Positions 62,491-64,000 of a stretch of 64,000 nucleotides of DNA are shown one piece after another (the stretch's first letter is position 1; every line of letters begins with the position of its first letter). The stretch covers positions 1-64,000 of the forward strand of contig NZ_QXFI01000008.1 in assembly GCF_003584135.1 (NCBI RefSeq), in the 5' to 3' direction. The position numbers and the translations under genes are program-made. The notes below the pieces were generated by a model. The model was not told the origin of the DNA. It made no database searches and saw nothing but the letters and a program-made list of their open reading frames with translations. Source of the stretch: Flagellimonas pelagia (GTDB lineage Bacteria; Bacteroidota; Bacteroidia; Flavobacteriales; Flavobacteriaceae).

Positions 62491-63154
62491 AGAGGGTCAA
62501 AAAATAATCATTACCACATTTTTTATCGTGGTCGCTGCCATTCTGGCCTCACAATTTTATATTGAATTGGAATGGGTCCGATATGCGGTACAGATAGCTG
62601 CCCTAATCCTATTGATTGCCATTCTCCAATTCTTTAGGAATCCAAAAAGACCCGTTACACCCAATTTTGATGAAATCTTGGCCCCTGTTGATGGTAAGGT
62701 TGTTGTAATAGAGGAAGTGGACGAGCCCGAATATTTTAAGGAACGAAGAAAACAGGTTTCTATCTTCATGTCGCCCGTTAATGTACATGTGACCCGATAT
62801 CCTGCCAGCGGTACGGTAACCTATTCCAAATACCATCCAGGAAAATATTTAGTGGCATGGCATCCAAAATCGAGCACAGAGAACGAACGGACAACCGTAA
62901 TACTCCATACACCCAAGTTCGGAGAAATAGGATATAGGCAAATTGCCGGGGCCATGGCACGCCGCATCGTAAACTATGCCGAAGAGGGAGAACAGGTTAC
63001 GCAGGGACAAGATGCAGGGTTCATTAAGTTTGGCTCCCGTGTAGATCTTTTATTGCCCTTGAACTGCAATATCACCGTTAAGCTGAACCAAAAAGTGGTC
63101 GGTGCCAAAACATGTATAGCTTCCTACAGATCCGATGATGATGATAATGATTGA
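62480..63154 (+). CDS. psd: Phosphatidylserine decarboxylase family protein
   Basis: Psd forms phosphatidylethanolamine. The 224-residue protein is the short form with an N-terminal membrane helix pair (about 10-50), LAPVDGKVVVIEEV and FMSPVNVHVTRYP. The self-cleavage site is FGSR near residue 184, where cleavage at Gly-Ser would give the pyruvoyl group. Its stop overlaps the acyl-CoA-binding protein frame; GATGATGATGATAATGATTGATGA at the junction codes Asp repeats in one frame and several possible starts in the other. Confidence 0.93.
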   Translation: MFHKEGQKIIITTFFIVVAAILASQFYIELEWVRYAVQIAALILLIAILQFFRNPKRPVTPNFDEILAPVDGKVVVIEEVDEPEYFKERRKQVSIFMSPVNVHVTRYPASGTVTYSKYHPGKYLVAWHPKSSTENERTTVILHTPKFGEIGYRQIAGAMARRIVNYAEEGEQVTQGQDAGFIKFGSRVDLLLPLNCNITVKLNQKVVGAKTCIASYRSDDDDND

Positions 63155-63410
63155 TGAAGAGCTACATAAAAAGTTCAATGAGGCAGTTGAGTATGTCAAT
63201 AGCTACACAGAACCCCTCCCCGCTGATTTCTTACTGAGACTGTATGCCTATTTTAAAATAGCCAACAGGAATTTTGACAATCCCGGAAGCAGGACCCCTT
63301 TAATCAACGCATTTAAGGCCAATGCCTTGTTCCAAGCCAAGAATATTGGTCCAAAACAAGCCATGAAAAAATACATTGAGCTTGTCGAAAAAGAATTGAA
63401 ATCCCGCTAG
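63147..63410 (+). CDS. Acyl-CoA-binding protein
   Basis: ACBP carries long-chain acyl-CoA esters in the cytoplasm. From ATG 63147 the product is 87 residues (MIDEELHKKFNEAVEYVNSY) with the four-helix pattern and RLYAYFKIANRNFDNPGSRT and LFQAKNIGPKQAMKKYIELV. Alternative in-frame starts at 63135, 63138 and 63141 would add up to four Met/Ile residues. Bacterial ACBPs are uncommon outside a few phyla, and this one is translationally overlapped with psd, linking it to lipid synthesis. Its stop overlaps the convergent gene by 4 bp. Confidence 0.9.
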   Translation: MIDEELHKKFNEAVEYVNSYTEPLPADFLLRLYAYFKIANRNFDNPGSRTPLINAFKANALFQAKNIGPKQAMKKYIELVEKELKSR

Positions 63411-64000
63411 GAAACCAAATTGGGTGTTGCCAACGACTTTTCAAAATAGGTGAAATAAATGGCCCCAAAAATGGTGACCACAAAATAGAGTGCCACCAGA
63501 TAACTTCCCATGGCCCAAAAACCATCGATTCCAAACCAGTCACTGGTCCAATAAATCAAGGCCAAACCGGCAACACCCCTAAAAACTTCTATCCAAATGG
63601 CATACCCCGCCCGGTCCATTAAAGTGGTGTAGCCATATACCCCCAGAAAAACAAAGGCACCGAACAACAAGAGACCATCAAAACCGATTTCGGAGTAATT
63701 GTAGAACATAAAGAGCATCAATATGGTGGTCACCGTCAATTGGAACAGTGAGTACGCCTTCAAGGCCGTGGATGCTTCAGGTTGATATTTTTTAAAATGA
63801 TACACATCCTCTATGATTTCTACGGGATATTTGTCCTTTACATCCTTGGGACGCCAACCCGTCGGCATAAACCAAATCCGCAGTTTGTCCCAATAGTTTT
63901 CGGTCCTCCAGGCATCTTTGATCAATCGCCATAAATGTTGAAAATTGATGATGATGGGATTCCAGGTATGGGCAGGTTTCAATACTCCGTATTGTGGCGG
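63407..64000 (-). CDS. C-terminal part of a sterol desaturase/fatty acid hydroxylase-like membrane protein (cut by the window end)
   Basis: The frame is open from base 64000 (first residues PPQYGV) to a stop at 63407, giving at least 197 residues. KPAHTWNPIIINFQHLWRLI and IWFMPTGWRPKDV, followed by four hydrophobic spans, resemble the C-terminal half of long flavobacterial sterol-desaturase family proteins of about 400 residues. The His-box catalytic core would lie outside the window. A TTG at 63982 could open the frame but I consider the gene simply truncated. Confidence 0.72.
   Translation of the reverse strand, partial: PPQYGVLKPAHTWNPIIINFQHLWRLIKDAWRTENYWDKLRIWFMPTGWRPKDVKDKYPVEIIEDVYHFKKYQPEASTALKAYSLFQLTVTTILMLFMFYNYSEIGFDGLLLFGAFVFLGVYGYTTLMDRAGYAIWIEVFRGVAGLALIYWTSDWFGIDGFWAMGSYLVALYFVVTIFGAIYFTYFEKSLATPNLVS

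Overview
The window looks like a chromosome segment of a marine-type Flavobacteriaceae bacterium (Bacteroidota). The evidence is the type IX secretion cluster, the flavobacterial gene orders (tRNA-tuf-tRNA-secE-nusG-rplKAJL-rpoBC; rsfS-ftsH-LUD-cdsA-psd), near absence of Shine-Dalgarno sequences, and promoters of the Bacteroidota TTTG / TAnnTTTG type. A Muricauda/Flagellimonas-like genus is my impression only; a 16S or marker-gene search would settle it.

Layout. 1-746: 5' part of a repeat-rich secreted protein running off the left edge. 1241-7891 (minus): type IX secretion trio of a large calcium-repeat adhesin with a gliding-motility C-terminal domain, a PorP/SprF partner and a PorE-like OmpA protein. 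8285-9874: prfC. 9908-23391 (minus): DUF3467 gene, rpoC, rpoB, rplL, rplJ, rplA, rplK, nusG, secE, tRNA-Trp, tuf and four tRNAs, read from a good promoter at 23443-23472. 23494-32464 (minus): hpf, xerC, rpsU, acyl-CoA dehydrogenase, HhH protein, a frameshifted Na+/alanine symporter gene, K+ channel, PspC, DUF2851, rhodanese and TlpA-like lipoprotein. 32599-34292: MarR regulator, nitroreductase and YceI, with a perfect palindrome at the promoter. 34369-42647: tryptophan operon with a Trp-codon leader peptide and attenuator, then trpE-G-D-C-F-B-A. 42682-56817: M20 peptidase, small lipoprotein, UDG-like protein, ppc, yaaA, rluD-type gene, PASTA protein, ddl, coaD, a frameshifted PAS histidine kinase with its response regulator, M14 peptidase and NUDIX hydrolase. 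56825-64000: pyrE, SRPBCC protein, birA, rsfS, ftsH, LUD protein, cdsA, psd, acyl-CoA-binding protein and a truncated sterol-desaturase-like gene.

The most unusual part is the trp operon. Three copies of a small GIY-YIG nuclease gene lie between its leader and genes. Each is bracketed by two hairpins in inverted orientation, a GAAA/GAAG-loop hairpin upstream and a different hairpin downstream; in two copies the outer ends are TGTCA...TGACA. Gene-less units of about 65 bp have the same two hairpins and the same ends. A related two-hairpin unit is inserted in frame inside trpF as 21 codons. The arrangement looks like an autonomous element (nuclease plus ends) with non-autonomous derivatives (ends only). 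Stem-preserving double changes between copies argue that the folded form matters.

Three genes carry apparent one-base deletions in or beside A/T runs (symporter, third GIY-YIG copy, PAS kinase). These may be real or may be consensus errors in the assembly.
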